Assembly: GCF_002575655.3 (NCBI RefSeq)
Contig: NC_053036.3
Coordinates: 155,224,627 to 155,288,626, forward strand
From: Aegilops tauschii subsp. strangulata
Lineage: Eukaryota > Streptophyta > Magnoliopsida > Poales > Poaceae
DNA length: 64,000 nucleotides
Reading direction: 5' to 3'
Below the pieces are notes generated by a model. The model had not been told where the DNA came from. It ran no database searches and worked only from the letters and a program-made list of their open reading frames with translations. Both the position numbers and the translations under genes were made by a program. Below, in pieces: positions 43,924 to 56,013 of the stretch. The first letter of the stretch is position 1; every line of letters begins with the position of its first letter.

Positions 43924-45649
43924 TGAAGGAAATATGCCCTACAGGCAATAATAAAGTTATTATTTATTTCCTTATTTCATGATAAATGTTTATTATTCAT
44001 GCTAGAATTGTATTAACCGGAAACTTAGTACATGTGTGAATACATAGACAAAACAGACTGTCACTACTATGCCTCTACTTGACTAGCTTGTTGAATCAAA
44101 GATGGTTAAGTTTCCTAGCCATAGACATGAGTTGTCATTTGATTAACGGGATCACATCATTAGAGAATGATGTGATTGACTTGACCCATTCCATTAGCTT
44201 AGCACTTGATCGTTTAGTATGTTGCTATTGCTTTCTTCATGACTTATACATGTTCCTATGACTATGAGATTATGCAACTACCGAATACCGGAGGAACACT
44301 TTGTGTGCTACCAAACATCACAACGTAACTTGGTGATTATAAAGGTGCTCTACATGTGTCTCCAATGGTACTTGTTGAGTTGGCATAGATCGAGATTAGG
44401 ATTTGTCACTCCGATTTTCGGAGAGGTATCTCTGGGCCCTCTCGGTAATGCACATCACTATAAGCCTTGCAAGCAATGTGACTAATGAGTTAGTTGCAGG
44501 ATGATGCATTACGGAACAAGTAAAGAGACTTGCCGGTAACGAGATTGAACTAGGTATTGAGATACCGATGATCGAATCTTGGGCAAGTAACATACCGATG
44601 ACAAAGGGAACAACGTATGTTGTTATGCAGTTTGACCGATAAAGATCTTCGTAGAATATGTGGGAGCCAATATGAGCATCCAGGTTCCGCTATTGGTTAT
44701 TGACCGGAGACGTGTCTCGGTCATGTCTACATAGTTCTCGAACCCGTAGGGTCCGCACGCTTAACGTTCGGTGACGATCGGTATTATGAGTTTATGTGTT
44801 TTGATGTACCGAAGGTAGTTTGGAGTACCGGATATGATCACGGACATGATGAGGAGTCTCTAAATGGTCGAGACGTAAAGATCGATATATTGGAAGCCTA
44901 TGTTTGGACATCGTAATGGTTCTGAATGAGTTCGGGCATTTACCGGAGTACCGGGGGGTTACCGGAACCCCCCAGGGAGTATATGGGCCTTATTGGGCCT
45001 TAGTGGAATAGAGGAGAGGAAGGGAAAAGGTGGAGGGCGCGCCCCCTAGCCCAATCCGAATTGGGTGGGGGGCCGGCCCCCCTTCCTTCCCTCTCTCCTC
45101 CCCTTCCTTCTCTCCTACTCCTACTACTTGGAAGGGGGAATCCTACTCCCGGTGGGAGTAGGACTCCCCAGGGCACGCCATAGTAGAGGGCCGGCCCTCC
45201 CCCTTCTCCACTCCTTTATATATGGGGGAGGGGGCACCCCATAGACACACAAGTTGATCATTGATCTCTTAGCCGTGTGCGGTGCCCCCTCCACCATAAT
45301 CCACCTCGGTCATATTGTTGCAGTGCTTAGGCGAAGCCCTGTGCCGGTAGCTTCATCATCACCGTCATCACGCCATCGTGCTGACAAAGCTCTCCCTCGA
45401 CACTCTGCTGGATCGTGAGTTCGTGGGACGTCACTGAGCCGAACGTGTGCAGATCGCGGAGGTGTCGTACTTTCGGTACTAGGATCGGTCGATGGTGAAG
45501 ACGTACGACTACATCAACCGCGTTGTCATAACGCTTCCACTTACGGTCTACAAGGGTACGTGGATAACACTCTCCCCTCTCGTTGGTATGCATCACCATG
45601 ATCTTGCGTGTGCGTAGGAAAAATTTTGAAATTACTACGTTCCCCAACA
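43924..45649 (+). repeat. C1 3' LTR, complete
   Basis: The 1,726-bp LTR starts TGAAGGAAAT and ends CCCCAACA. It holds a TATA box (TATATAT, 45217-45223) about 430 bases before its end. It includes an extra block of about 60 bases (45131-45195) not found in the 5' copy, and provides the uninterrupted sequence at both insertion points of the 5' LTR. Confidence 0.9.
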
Positions 45650-45930
45650 ATACTTACCTTTGTTGTGCCGCATCATCCTCTCCTCTTTGGGGAAATACCA
45701 ACGCAGATTACAAGCAATCAGGAAGAGTTTCTAGCACCATTGCTGGGGAGACATCATCAACATCTATCAAGTACCTACGCATAAACTATCACCTCCTTGC
45801 AATTACTTTCTTTGCCATTTGCCTCTCGTTTTCATCTCCCCCACTTCTAAAAAGTTTTTACAAAAATACAAAAATGTTTTCCGTTTGCCTTCTTCTTGTT
45901 TGCTTCTTTGTTTGCTCTGAACCTATCATC

Positions 45931-46608
45931 ATGAGTGATTTTGGTATGGCAGAAACAGATGATGGTAGAACTCCTAAAATTGGACGTTCTACTAATCTGG
46001 ATGCTAAAACTTTTGTTTTGGGACAAGGGAATGTTATAGGAAAAGGTGCCATCCAAGAATTCTTTAATTGCGTTGGAACTTTGACTTGTGATGATTCTCC
46101 TATACTTAGAAGAACTAAAACTTATGCAGAAGCTATTTCAGCACTTGTTCTTAAACTTGAGAAAAGATTTATTTATACTCATCCTACCTTGCAAAGATTG
46201 CTTTATGGGTTACCTGTTATAAAAGACCCTAGAGCTAAGAACATAGCTACCCTTGTCCTTATGAATGAGTTTGATTACATAGTGCGGGAAGCTAGGGAGA
46301 TCTTTGATTTTTATGGTGTGAACCGTGAAAAATTGGTAATAGATGAGATCCTTTACAATAGTGATTATTTATTAATAAATTTGCTTGGCAATGATCACAT
46401 CTTTGATAGGAACCATAAAAAGGAAGTTCCCGTTTTGGATACCATCCAACAAGTTTTCAATGATGTTAATCAACAATATTCTTGTATCGTAGCTGGTAAT
46501 CAAAGGAGATATGCGGATGGACAACTTGATAACGCTAAATTTCTATGGATGATGTGCTTTATGTTATGTTGGAAAACCTACAGACAAGAACTCATCTATG
46601 GAGAATAA
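45931..46608 (+). CDS. R1 single ORF, unknown product
   Basis: The 225-aa frame starts MSDFGMAETDDGRTPK and ends WKTYRQELIYGE, within 210 bases of the R1 5' LTR end, where gag would normally start. The sequence is mainly helical with no zinc knuckle and no protease, RT or integrase motif. The stop codon is followed by the GCTTGTTGGGAGGCAACCC stretch that marks the long untranslated region of this element group. It is uninterrupted although the LTRs have diverged clearly. The frame is also open upstream to 45583, but that part crosses the C1 boundary, so 45931 is the sensible start. The function is unknown; a gag-like or accessory role is a guess. ORFs like this seem common in non-autonomous Triticeae elements. 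Confidence 0.6.
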   Translation: MSDFGMAETDDGRTPKIGRSTNLDAKTFVLGQGNVIGKGAIQEFFNCVGTLTCDDSPILRRTKTYAEAISALVLKLEKRFIYTHPTLQRLLYGLPVIKDPRAKNIATLVLMNEFDYIVREAREIFDFYGVNREKLVIDEILYNSDYLLINLLGNDHIFDRNHKKEVPVLDTIQQVFNDVNQQYSCIVAGNQRRYADGQLDNAKFLWMMCFMLCWKTYRQELIYGE

Positions 46609-48707
46609 GAAGAAAGATGGCAATACTTAAATCTATGCATTATGCCTAGCTAGGGGCATAAAACAATAGCGCTTGTTGGGAGGCAACCCAATGAATAAAA
46701 TAAAAAAATCCCTTTTTATTTCTGTTCTTGTGTGTTTACACAATTATGCTACTGTTATGATTGTGTTTTTATGTTTTTATTAGTGTTTGTGCCAAGTTAA
46801 GCCTTTAGGATCATGTTGGGTGATAGTTGATTTGATCCTGTTGGAAAACAGAAAATTTTATGTCGAGTAGCAGAATTGTTAAAATACACTAGAGCGTGAT
46901 AAAATTATGAGTTTTTTTACATATGGTTTATATACAAATTGCCTACGTTTTCGTGATTTTTCAGAATTTTTGGAGATACAGAAGTATGGTTAAAGTATAG
47001 ATTACTATAGACTATTTGTTTTTTATAGATTCTGTTTTCGTTGCATTGTGTGCTTATTTTGATGAATCTATCGATTGTATTGGGGGTATAAGCCATGGTA
47101 GAGTTAGAATACAGTAGGTATAATGCAATAATAAAATATGAATGGGTTTGCAACAATACTTAAAGTGGTGATTTGCTTTATTATACTAACGGATCTCACG
47201 AAAGTTTTGTTCAGTTTTGTGTGATTGAAGTTTTCAAGTTTTGGGTGAGATCACCATGGATGAAGCAATAAGGAGTGAAAAGAGCCTAATCTTGGGGATT
47301 CCCATTGCACCCCAAGGTAATATTAAAGGAGTACCAAGCAACTAAGCTGGGGGTTGCCCCGGAAGGCATCCCCTCTTTCTTCCAACGATCATCGGTAATT
47401 TTACTTGGAGCTATATTTTTATTCGTTACATATCATCAGTATTGCTTGGAGCGTCTTGTATTATCTGAGTCTTTGATTGTTTTGATTTTTAGTTTGTCAC
47501 AATCATCCTTGATGAACACACCTATTTCAGAGAGCCATAATAATGCTATGATTTGTTAGAATTGCTCTATGTGCTTCACTTGAATTTTTTGAGCTATGGA
47601 ATTGCTCTGGTGCTTCACCTATACCTTTTTGAGCACGGTGGTCGTTTAATTTTTGAAGAAATACTCTCATGCTTCACTTAGATTATTTCGAGAGTTAGTA
47701 AATTTTGAAAAAATATGCTCTCATGCTTCACTTATATCATTTTGAGAGTTAGTAAAATTTTAAAGAAATATCCTCTCATGCTTCACTTATATTATTTTGA
47801 GAGATGAAAATTTTGAAGAAATATTTATGCTCTCGTACTTCACTTAAACTTATTTGAGAGCTTGTTATTTGCAATTATAATTTGCTTAAGATATGAAATT
47901 GGTCCCAAAGTGATAGATATTCAAGAGGGATATAATAAAAACTTTCATGAAGATCATTGTATATTATAAACTTGATTCCCTGCAATAGTTTTGAGATTTT
48001 GAGATAGTAATATGTGAGTCATGTTGGTGAGTAATTATGCTTTAGTAAGAATATTGGTGTTAAGGTTGTCATTCCGTATGCAAGCATGAAAGTCAATAGT
48101 TATGCAATGAAGTTACATCCTACTTGTGGTGCATTATTTAGTGTTAGTTATGTTCAATGCTCGTTTATGATCATTTTCGTGTTTTGGTTGGTTGCTTCTT
48201 AATCTATTTGCTAGCCTTCACTTGTACTAAGCGGGAATACTACTTGTGCATCCAAATCCTTAAACCAAGTTGTGCCAAATGAGTCCACCATACCTACCTA
48301 TATGCGGTATTTCCACGTCGTTCCAAGTAAATTTGTATGTGCCAACTCTAATTTTCAAAATGAATTTCCTTTTTGTGTGCCCGTACCGCTCATGAAGCGG
48401 CAGGGGGTGGCCAATATTTTCCATGCTAGGTAGGTTATTCTCAAGATGAGTGTTTATTCAGTTGTCATTGCATGAGAGTGTGGCAGGGAATAGGGATGCC
48501 CAATCCTAAAATGAAAAAAAAATTATGTTGTTAATAATAAATTCCTTGGAAAGTGTTGGTATGGAAGGCACCCGTGGATACGACTAGCCATGGATTGTGA
48601 AAGAATGGTGGAAAAGGAATAAACTTTATTTTATGTTTGGGAACCGCCTATGATTTACCTAGCATGGAAGATATTGGTAATTCTCGGTCGTTTTCATTGA
48701 CAGGAAA
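46609..48707 (+). other. R1 long non-coding internal region
   Basis: A 2-kb AT-rich spacer without ORFs, as expected in this element group. At 47560-47880 a unit of about 60 bases (ATGCTCTCATGCTTCACTTA, then TTTTGAGAG) is repeated five or six times in degenerate form. G2 interrupts the spacer at 48712/48713, and it resumes at 57141. Confidence 0.6.
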
Positions 48708-48712
48708 AGCAT

Positions 48713-49619
48713 TGTCGGTGTTCTGGGAACGGGGGTCCCCAGACTTGCCTGCCTGCGGCCCACGGCGTGGCTCTGCGAGCGGGCCTGTATGGCCCATCTT
48801 CACCAATAGGTATTCAAGACCCTCGTGAGGGGCCAAGCCTCGCGAGGGGGACGACACAAGACCTCTTCAAGAGCGGCCTCATCAGGTTGGCTCGCGAGGG
48901 GCGGAGAGATCAAGGCAAGGCAAACCTCGCGAGGTTCTCATGACGTGAGCCATGACGATCAAGGCCAGGCGAGCGCCAGGCGGCCACCAGTCCGCGCAGC
49001 GTCCTTGTTTCCTCTTTGGTGCTAAGGAAGCAAGCGCAGGCGTGGGGTACCGAGGCATCAAGCAAAGGTTTCCATATCGATGCAACGAGACAAAGACCAG
49101 CAGGACAGCAGGATGGAGGTCACCGTGGAGCCCAAGGCGGCGTCACCACCAGAGCCTTTGGTAGGCGAAGACTGCTTTTGTCAGGATAAGATGTACTAGT
49201 TGTCCCCTTTCAAGTTGGCCGTTGTTGGCTCCCTTCCCGCTCGATATTGGGGGAGAGGACCAGGGCCTCTATAAATAGGACTAGCCACCATAGTAGAAGG
49301 GGACGGATCGATCTGATCTTGAGCCAACCCTTAGTCACACTCCGAGCACAAGAACACCTCAACCTCAGGAGGCTGTTCTTCCCCTTGTAACTGTTCATCC
49401 TTAGCCCAAGAGGCAATCCACCACCACCACACTGGAGTAGGGTATTACACCACAACGGTGGCCCGAACCAGTATAAATCTTGTGTTCTTTGTGTTGCGAG
49501 TTTGTCAAGTTAGACCTTGAGATCTTAGCGAAGCTAGGATGTGGATCGGTAGAGGGAGATCTTCGTGCGCACCCCAGTATTCGAACCTTGAGGGTTTTGC
49601 CGGAACCCGTGATCCGACA
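48713..49619 (+). repeat. G2 5' LTR
   Basis: The 907-bp LTR pairs with 56257-57135. Length differences include GAGGGGCCAAGCCTCGC at 48824-48840, which is lacking in the partner. Sequence TTGGTGCACCATGTAGGGG after it (from 49621) is the probable primer-binding site. Confidence 0.9.
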
Positions 49620-49813
49620 TTTGGTGCACCATGTAGGGGTGCGATGTGGCTTTCCTTCCATCGATCTGCGCTCCGCCACCACCGCGCTCCACCCTCATGG
49701 CAGGCGTCCCGCTCCCGGCTCCGACGACTGGCGCCGACGACGGGGCCAGGGGGCTCCGAGCCCTGGCCCCGGCCTTGCGGCAGGTGCAGTAGCCGCCCAA
49801 GTTCAAGCCGGAG

Positions 49814-52800
49814 ATGCCGCCGCGCTACGACGGCGCGGCGGACCCGTCAGCTTTCCTGCTGGCGTACGAGGAGGCCGTCCTCGAGGCCGGGGGTGACGAC
49901 AAGGTCATGGCCAACTGGCTTCCCATGGCCCTCACTGGTGCGCCGCGCGCCTGGCTGCTCAACCTCCCCGGATCCACGGTGGCGTCTTGGGAGGAGCTGC
50001 GCGAGCTCTTCACCGCGCGCTACGCGACACCGGCGCACCACGCAGTCGCGGCCCTGCTGGGCTGCTCTCAAGCACCGCCTTCAGATCGCCATATCAAGCC
50101 GTTCCTTCGCCAGATCGGCGCCGCTTCCAAGCGCTCGGGGGCTCCGCTTGGCTGGGCTACACCCGAGGCTGACCTCACCTTCGACTCAGAAGACCACCCC
50201 GTCACCACCGCCGGCGCGGGTATGCTCCCGATGCTTTGCACGCCCACCATTTGCAACATGGCCGTCACCAAGACCCTCATCGACGGCGGTGTCGGCCTCA
50301 ACTGCTCTCCGTGGAAGCCTTCAGCCTTCTTCACGTGCCGCTCGAGCGACTCCGCCTCAGCAAGCCTTTCTCAGGAGTTGGCGGTGGCACCGCCCACCCC
50401 CTGGGGCAGATCCGCCTCCCTGTCGACAACTACCGCACCGGGCTGGTCGACTTCGACATCACCCACATCGGCCTCCCATACAACGCAATCCTTGGGTACC
50501 CAGCTCTGGCCCAGTTCATAGCGGCGACCCATCCGGCCTACAACCTCATGAAGATGCATGGAAGCAAAGGCGTCCTCCCGTCAAGGGGGACGTCAAGGAG
50601 GCCTTGACGGCGCTCAAGCTTGCCCTCAAGACCGCCGCGGTGGCGCAGCCCGCCGGCGCGGGCACCTCCGAGGCCGAGGGAGCCGCACCAACCAAGAAGA
50701 AGCAGTTGTTCACCCAAGACAAGGCAGAAACCAAGCAGGTGCCTGTCGATGAGGACGGGTCCTCAGGAGCCACCTTCACCATAGGCACCAACCTCGACCC
50801 GAGCCAAGAGGAAGCGTTGGTGAGGTTCTTGCGCGCAAACAAGGAGATATTCGCATGGGAACCCAAGCAGCTGGTGGGGGTCCCGAGAGAGGTGATTCAG
50901 CATCACTTAAGGGTGTGCCCCAATGTACGCCCTGTGAAGCAGCGGGCGAGACGGCAGTCCACGGAGAAGCAGGCCTTCATCGTCCAAGAAACCCGCAAGT
51001 TAGAGGCGGCGGGTGCCATTCGCGAGGTTCGGTACCCCGAATGGCTGGCAAACCCCATCGTTGTGCCGAAGAAAGGCGGGAAGGAGCGAATGTGCATCGA
51101 CTTCACCAACCTCAACAAGGCCTGCCCCCAAGATCCGTTCCCGCTCCCACACATCGACCAGATCGTCGACTCCACCACCGAGTGCGACCTCCTGTGCTTC
51201 CTGGATGCATTCTCAGGGTATCACCAGGTCAAGATGGCAGTAGAAGATGTGGAGAAGACAGCCTTCCTGACCCCGTGTGGAGTGTACTGCTACACTTGCA
51301 TGCCTTTCGGGCTGCGCAACGCGGGCGCAACCTTTCAGCGGTTGATGCACATCGCCTTAGGGCGGCAGCTCGGGAGAAACGCGGAAGCCTACGTCGATGA
51401 CATTGTGGTGAAGTCTCGGGAGGCGAGAACCTTGATCCAAGATCTGGAGGAGACTTTTGCGAGCCTACGCCAGGTGAACTTGCGGCTTAACCCGGAGAAG
51501 TGCGTGTTTGGCGTCCCTTCCGGCAAGCTGCTGGGTTTCCTCATGTCCCACAGAGGGATCGAGGCGAACCCAGAAAAGATCAAGGCCATTGAAGACATGA
51601 GCCCATCGCAGACCCTTAAGGAAATGCAGAAGCTGGATGGTCGGGTAACTGCATTGGGGCGCTTCATCTCCAAGCTAGGAGAGCGCGCCCTGCCCTTCTT
51701 CAAGCTGATGAAGAAGAAGGGCCCGTTCGAATGGACCCCGGAGGCCGACCGAGCTTTTCAAGACCTCAAGAGATACCTGACCAGCCCTCCAGTGATGGTG
51801 GCGCCACGACCTCTCGAGCCCCTAGTGCTTTATCTTGCCGCCACACCATACTCCGCCAGCGCGGCTCTGGTGGTGGTTCGGGAAGAACGCCAAGCCAAAG
51901 GTGCGTGGCGCCAAGCCACGCCGCCGGCCGAGATGACGCAAGATTAGGAAGGCGCTGCAAGAGCCAAAGCAGCGTCAACAGAGGACCAAGCTCGGCAGGA
52001 CGACGCCGCCGAGATCCCGACAAGCGATCAGGCGTCGGGAGCCCCACAGCCTCAGGAGACGCCCCAGCTTCCGCAAGACACGAGCCTCACCAACGCGCCA
52101 GCTCTCGTCGAGCACCCGGTGTATTTCGTCTGCACGGTGTTGCGGGACGCAAGGGCATGATATCTCATGCCTCAGAAGCTCTTACTAGCGCTCTTGGTGG
52201 CCTCACGTAAGTTGCGGCACTACTTCCAGGGCCACCCCATCAAGGTCGTCTCAGCCTACCCATTGGAGAGAGTGCTCAGGAGCCCCAACTCTACTGGAAG
52301 GGTCGCTGAGTGGAACATCGAGTTGCAGGCATTCCAGTTGGAGTTCAGCACTACCAGGGTCATCAAGGGAGCCGCACTCGCTGATTTCGTGGCAGAATGG
52401 ACGGATGCCCCGACGCTTGAAGTAGGCGAGGACCGGTCCGCTTCGTCGGGAAGTGAGGCGCCTGACGGCTGGGTCATGTATTTCGATGGCGCCTTCGCGC
52501 ACCAGGGCGCGGGGGCTGGAGCAGTACTCATCTCGCCCACTCAAGACAAGCTCTACTATGCCGTGCAGCTCTGCTTTCAGCGGAGTGAGAAGGTCTCCAA
52601 CAACATCGCAGAATACGAAGGCCTCATAGCTGGCCTGAAGGCTGCGGCAGCTCTAGGGGTGAAGCGCCTCACCGTTAGGGGCAACTCGCAGCTCCTCGTC
52701 AACTTCTCCAACAAGGTGTACGAGCCGAAGGACGAGCACATGGAAGCATACCTCGCGGAGGTGCGCAAGATGGAGAAGCAGTTCCTGGGCCTGGAGTTGC

Positions 52801-54314
52801 AGCACGTGCCCCGGGGCACCAACAAGGAAGCTGACGACATCGCCAGGAGGGCATCCAAGCGGCAGCCCCAAGAGCCCGGCGTCTTCGAGGAGCGGCTCTT
52901 CAAGCCATCAGCGACACCACCACTCTCAAGAACAGTTCAGCCTCGGGAGGAACTCCCGCAGCCGCCTGCCACAGGAGCCCCAGCCTGTGGCCCGACTTCG
53001 GGAGCGCACCTGCTCTTGGCGCTCGAGCCCCAGGAGGGATGCTGGACCAAGGAATTCAAGGAATACCTGATGCAAGGGGCGCTGCCAGAGAAGGAGGAGG
53101 ACGCGGAGCGCGTGGCCCGGTAAGCCACGGCATACTGCATTCGGGACGGTGAGTTATACAGGAAGCGACCAAACGATGTTTCACTGCGTTGCATCTCCAG
53201 AGACCAGGGGAAGGAGTTGCTATCTGACATACATGGTGGGGACTGCGGGCACCACTCGTCATCACGGACCCTCGTCGGCAAGGCATTCTGCAGCAGGTTC
53301 TACTGGCCCATGGCGCTCAACGACGCGACTAAGCTGGTGAAGTCCTGTGAAGCCTGCCAGTTCCATGCCAAGCAGATCCATCATCCGGCTCAGGGCCTCC
53401 AGACCATCCCACTCACATGGCCGTTCGCGGTCTGGGGGCTGGACATCTTGGGCCCTTTCCCTCGAGCGCCTAGGGGCTACCGCTACCTCTACGTCACCAT
53501 TGACAAGTTCACCAAGTGGGCGGAGGTGGAAGCCGTCCGCACCATCCCAGCTGGCTCCGCGGTCAAGTTCATCAAGGGTCTCGTAAGCCGCTTCGGGGTC
53601 CCCAACCGCATCATCACCGATAACGGCTCGCAGTTCACTAGTAATCTCTTCAAGACATACTGTGCTAACCTTGGAACGCGGATCTGCTACGCTTCGGTGG
53701 CGCACCCCCCAAGCAATGGTTAGGCCGAACGCGCCAACGCAGAGGTCCTGAGGGGCCTCAAGACCAGAACCTTCAAGAAGAAGCTCGATGCCTGCAGCAG
53801 GGGCTGGTACGACGAGCTCCAGTCCGTGTTGTGGTCCATCCGCACCACCGCCACCAAGCCAACGGGCAAGACCCCGTTCTTCCTCGTCTACGGAGCAAAA
53901 GCGGTCTTCCCTCACGAGGTCAAGCATCGCTCCACACGGGTCCTGGCGTTTGATGAAACACAACAGGACGCCACGCGGGGGGTGGACCTCGTGCTGGGGG
54001 AGGAACGTCGCCGTGAAGCCGCACTGCGGGCGGCAAGGTATCAGCAGGCGCTGCGGCGATACCACTGCCGCAACATCCGCTCCAGGACGCTCGAGGCGGG
54101 TGACCTCGTCCTGAGGCGGGTCCTCTCCAGGGAAGGGCTGCATAAGCTCTCACCCATGTGGGAGGGCCCGTTCAAGGTCGTCCATGTCTCCAGGCCTGGC
54201 GCCGCACGCCTGGAGACACAGGACGGGGTACCCATCCAGAACGCCTGGAACATCCAGCACCTCCGGCCCATGAAGAAAGGCCCGGTGCCTGTGAAGAAGG
54301 CCCAGTGCCTGTGA
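49814..54314 (+). pseudogene. G2 Gypsy gag-pol with four nonsense codons
   Basis: The gag part (49814-50060: MPPRYDGAADPSAFLLAYEE, later GAPRAWLLNLPGSTVASWEE) is cut short and joined to the protease region (VTKTLIDGGVGLN, frame change near 50300, then GLPYNAILGYPAL). From about 50590 one single frame runs to 54314: RT (FLDAFSGYHQV; YVDD at 51390-51401), RNase H (WVMYFDGAFAHQGAGAGAVL, NIAEYEGLIAGLKAA) and integrase (zinc finger ending CEACQFH; LDILGPF, ITDNGSQF, and E in AERANAEV; chromodomain-side WEGPFKVVHVSRPGAARLE). Four stops interrupt it: TAG 51945, TGA 52158, TAA 53121, TAG 53721. Each could arise from CAG, CGA, CAA and CAG by C to T change. No frame shift is visible in this 3.7-kb frame. 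Confidence 0.85.
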
Positions 54315-55120
54315 AGATCGCCGCCCGTGACACTCTCACGTAATAACGAGTGGGGCTGTACACGCCCCGGAGTCTCAGGAGTGCCGCCCTCGGGCCTCGG
54401 GGGCTCCCTCCCACGTCCTAGTGACAGCACTTAGCTCCGCGCTGGTGAGAAGACTTGAAGACTAGACTAGGTGTCGGACGCGGCTTTTCATTTGCTTTCC
54501 GTAGTTGGCTCGCCTCCTTTCGATTGAAGTTTGCTTCTGGTGTTCCTTGCCGATTTGGTTTCGTCGCCTTTTGCCGCTATTTCCGACTCCAGTTTAACAT
54601 GTTCTCTCTCTCGCATACCTCGCGAGGGGGCTAGGCAGGTGCCCTCACGAGCTTTTTCCTCTTCTCTGCCTTCCGTCTGCTTTTTCGCGAGGCACCCTCG
54701 TTCGAGCCCACAAGCTGGTGCATCTCTCCTAATCTGTGCCCCACGAGTACTGCGATATGAAGCGCTGGGTCAAGGCTCGGGTGAACGATAAGCCTCCTAG
54801 CGAGCTTCCTAACGAATTTTTTTGCAGTTCCTAGGCGCCCACTGAGTCAAGGAAGGCCTTGACAGGCACCAGGAAACAAGTGCCTCGTGAAGAGGAGGCT
54901 ACCCCGAACGTGCCAAGCTAAGTTGTCTCTACACAAAACAACGGCACAGCACAGAAACGATAAGCATAACATAGTGATTGAGGAATCACGGTTCGATACA
55001 CGCCCCTCCGAGGCCCATACTGGTTTATTTTTGATACAGGAAGGAAAGGAAGAACAAAGTAAAAGCGGCACCCGCCCCCACAGTGATTCACGGGGGCGGG
55101 CTCTTGGCGATGTCCTGAGC

Positions 55121-55921
55121 TCAGCCGGACCCCTCCTCGCGCTTCACGGAGGCGCGGCGATGAGACGACCTGCTGCCACCTTCGAAGCGGGCACGGCGGC
55201 GTGGCGCCTGGTCGTAGCCACCACTGTTGGAGCTGTCGCCAGGGGAAGAGCCACCATAGCTGGACGAGACGCGGTCGACACCAAGGGCGGGTTCGCCCTC
55301 CTCCTCGTCCCGACCGTCGCCAAGGCCGAGCACCTCCTCGCCGTCGTTCACCTCAGGGCAGCACCCGGCGCGGCGACCATCTTCCCCAAACACCCTCACA
55401 TAGAGGGTCGCATCACTGTCGTACTTGAAATGGAGGGTGCACCGCCTGCCCAGGCTGCGCGCGGGGGCAAACGTCTGCCAACCGCGGGCCAGAGCTATGT
55501 TGCCCGCGACGGAGACCTCGTCTGCAACCCAAGAAGCCCTGCTGCAGCAACCGTCCACCTGTAGCCAGAGCCCACCTGGACCGGGGCCTGGCAGCTCATC
55601 GGCGAAGAAGCGCGGGAGCTGAAGCCAGTTGCCGGCCGGGTTCTCCGACCAGACGACGAACTCCGGCAGCACCTCCGCCGAGTGGAAGCGCGGCCGGGGA
55701 GGCCGTGCAACCATGGCACGTCTCCCTTCATCGACAGGTGTACCACGACTGGAACGACCTCTACCACGCGCAGCGGCACCACCACGAGAATGGGGGGCCG
55801 CGGTGGGGGTCGCGGTGTGCTTGCGGGGACGGCCACGTCCACGCTTGGGCCCCGGGGAGCCGGACCCCTCGCGAGGGGCCTTCCCCTTCTCCGCGGCAGA
55901 AAACCTCCTCGACGGCGCCAT
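55121..55921 (-). CDS. G2 antisense ORF: AT-hook and B3-like protein, intact
   Basis: An open 266-aa frame on the strand opposite to pol, between integrase and the 3' LTR. I prefer the start at 55921 (MAPSRRFSAAEKG) to the upstream ATG at 56008, because that one overlaps the TATA box. Residues 26-34 (KRGRGRPRK) are an AT-hook, a DNA minor-groove binder, followed by an Arg/Gly-rich linker. Residues about 99-181 (WLQLPRFFADELPG; NIALARGWQTFAPARSLGRR; CTLHFKYDSDATLYVRVFGE) have the spacing of a plant B3 DNA-binding domain, with GW..F and F.Y......V.VF. The C-terminus is acidic, then Ser/Gly-rich and basic (RRRARFEGGSRSS). No stop codons have accumulated, unlike pol. A nuclear role is inferred. 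The B3 reading is by eye and could be a remote resemblance. Confidence 0.65.
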   Translation of the reverse strand: MAPSRRFSAAEKGKAPREGSGSPGPKRGRGRPRKHTATPTAAPHSRGGAAARGRGRSSRGTPVDEGRRAMVARPPRPRFHSAEVLPEFVVWSENPAGNWLQLPRFFADELPGPGPGGLWLQVDGCCSRASWVADEVSVAGNIALARGWQTFAPARSLGRRCTLHFKYDSDATLYVRVFGEDGRRAGCCPEVNDGEEVLGLGDGRDEEEGEPALGVDRVSSSYGGSSPGDSSNSGGYDQAPRRRARFEGGSRSSHRRASVKREEGSG

Positions 55922-56006
55922 TGGTGTCACTACTAGCAATGGAGCAAGGGGGAAGAAACAAGTGGAATGGGAAGAGATGGGCGACGGGGGCCCTGCCCCC
56001 CTCCCC

Positions 56007-56013
56007 ATTTATA
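56007..56013 (-). promoter_or_regulatory. TATA box of the G2 antisense ORF
   Basis: On the minus strand TATAAAT lies 86 bases before the preferred start codon (55921) and about 245 bases inside the 3' LTR, so it is not an LTR promoter. Confidence 0.55.

Larger units (their letters stand above)
2780..45649 (+). mobile_element. C1: Copia retrotransposon, BARE1/WIS/Angela type, with nested insertions
   Basis: C1 starts TGAAGGAAAT at 2780 and ends CCCCAACA at 45649. It is flanked by a perfect 5-bp duplication, ATACT (2775-2779 and 45650-45654), which places it in the 5' LTR of R1. The 5' LTR is in three blocks (2780-3513, 31510-31921, 38336-38853), interrupted by the CACTA and by G1. The 3' LTR (43924-45649) is uninterrupted and is about 60 bases longer than the summed blocks. 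The primer-binding site is complementary to initiator tRNA-Met (38855-38866). The order gag, protease, integrase, RT, RNase H is that of Copia. Every coding block is decayed, so the element is inactive. Confidence 0.9.

Noticed and set aside
49539..50590. Reading the 802-aa plus frame as one protein from 49539
   Set aside because: It begins inside the LTR. Up to about 50590 the real gag and protease lie in other frames; only the part after that is pol.
56006..56008. Upstream ATG as the start of the G2 antisense ORF
   Set aside because: This ATG overlaps the TATA box (56007-56013), so it would not be transcribed from that promoter. The start at 55921 fits better.
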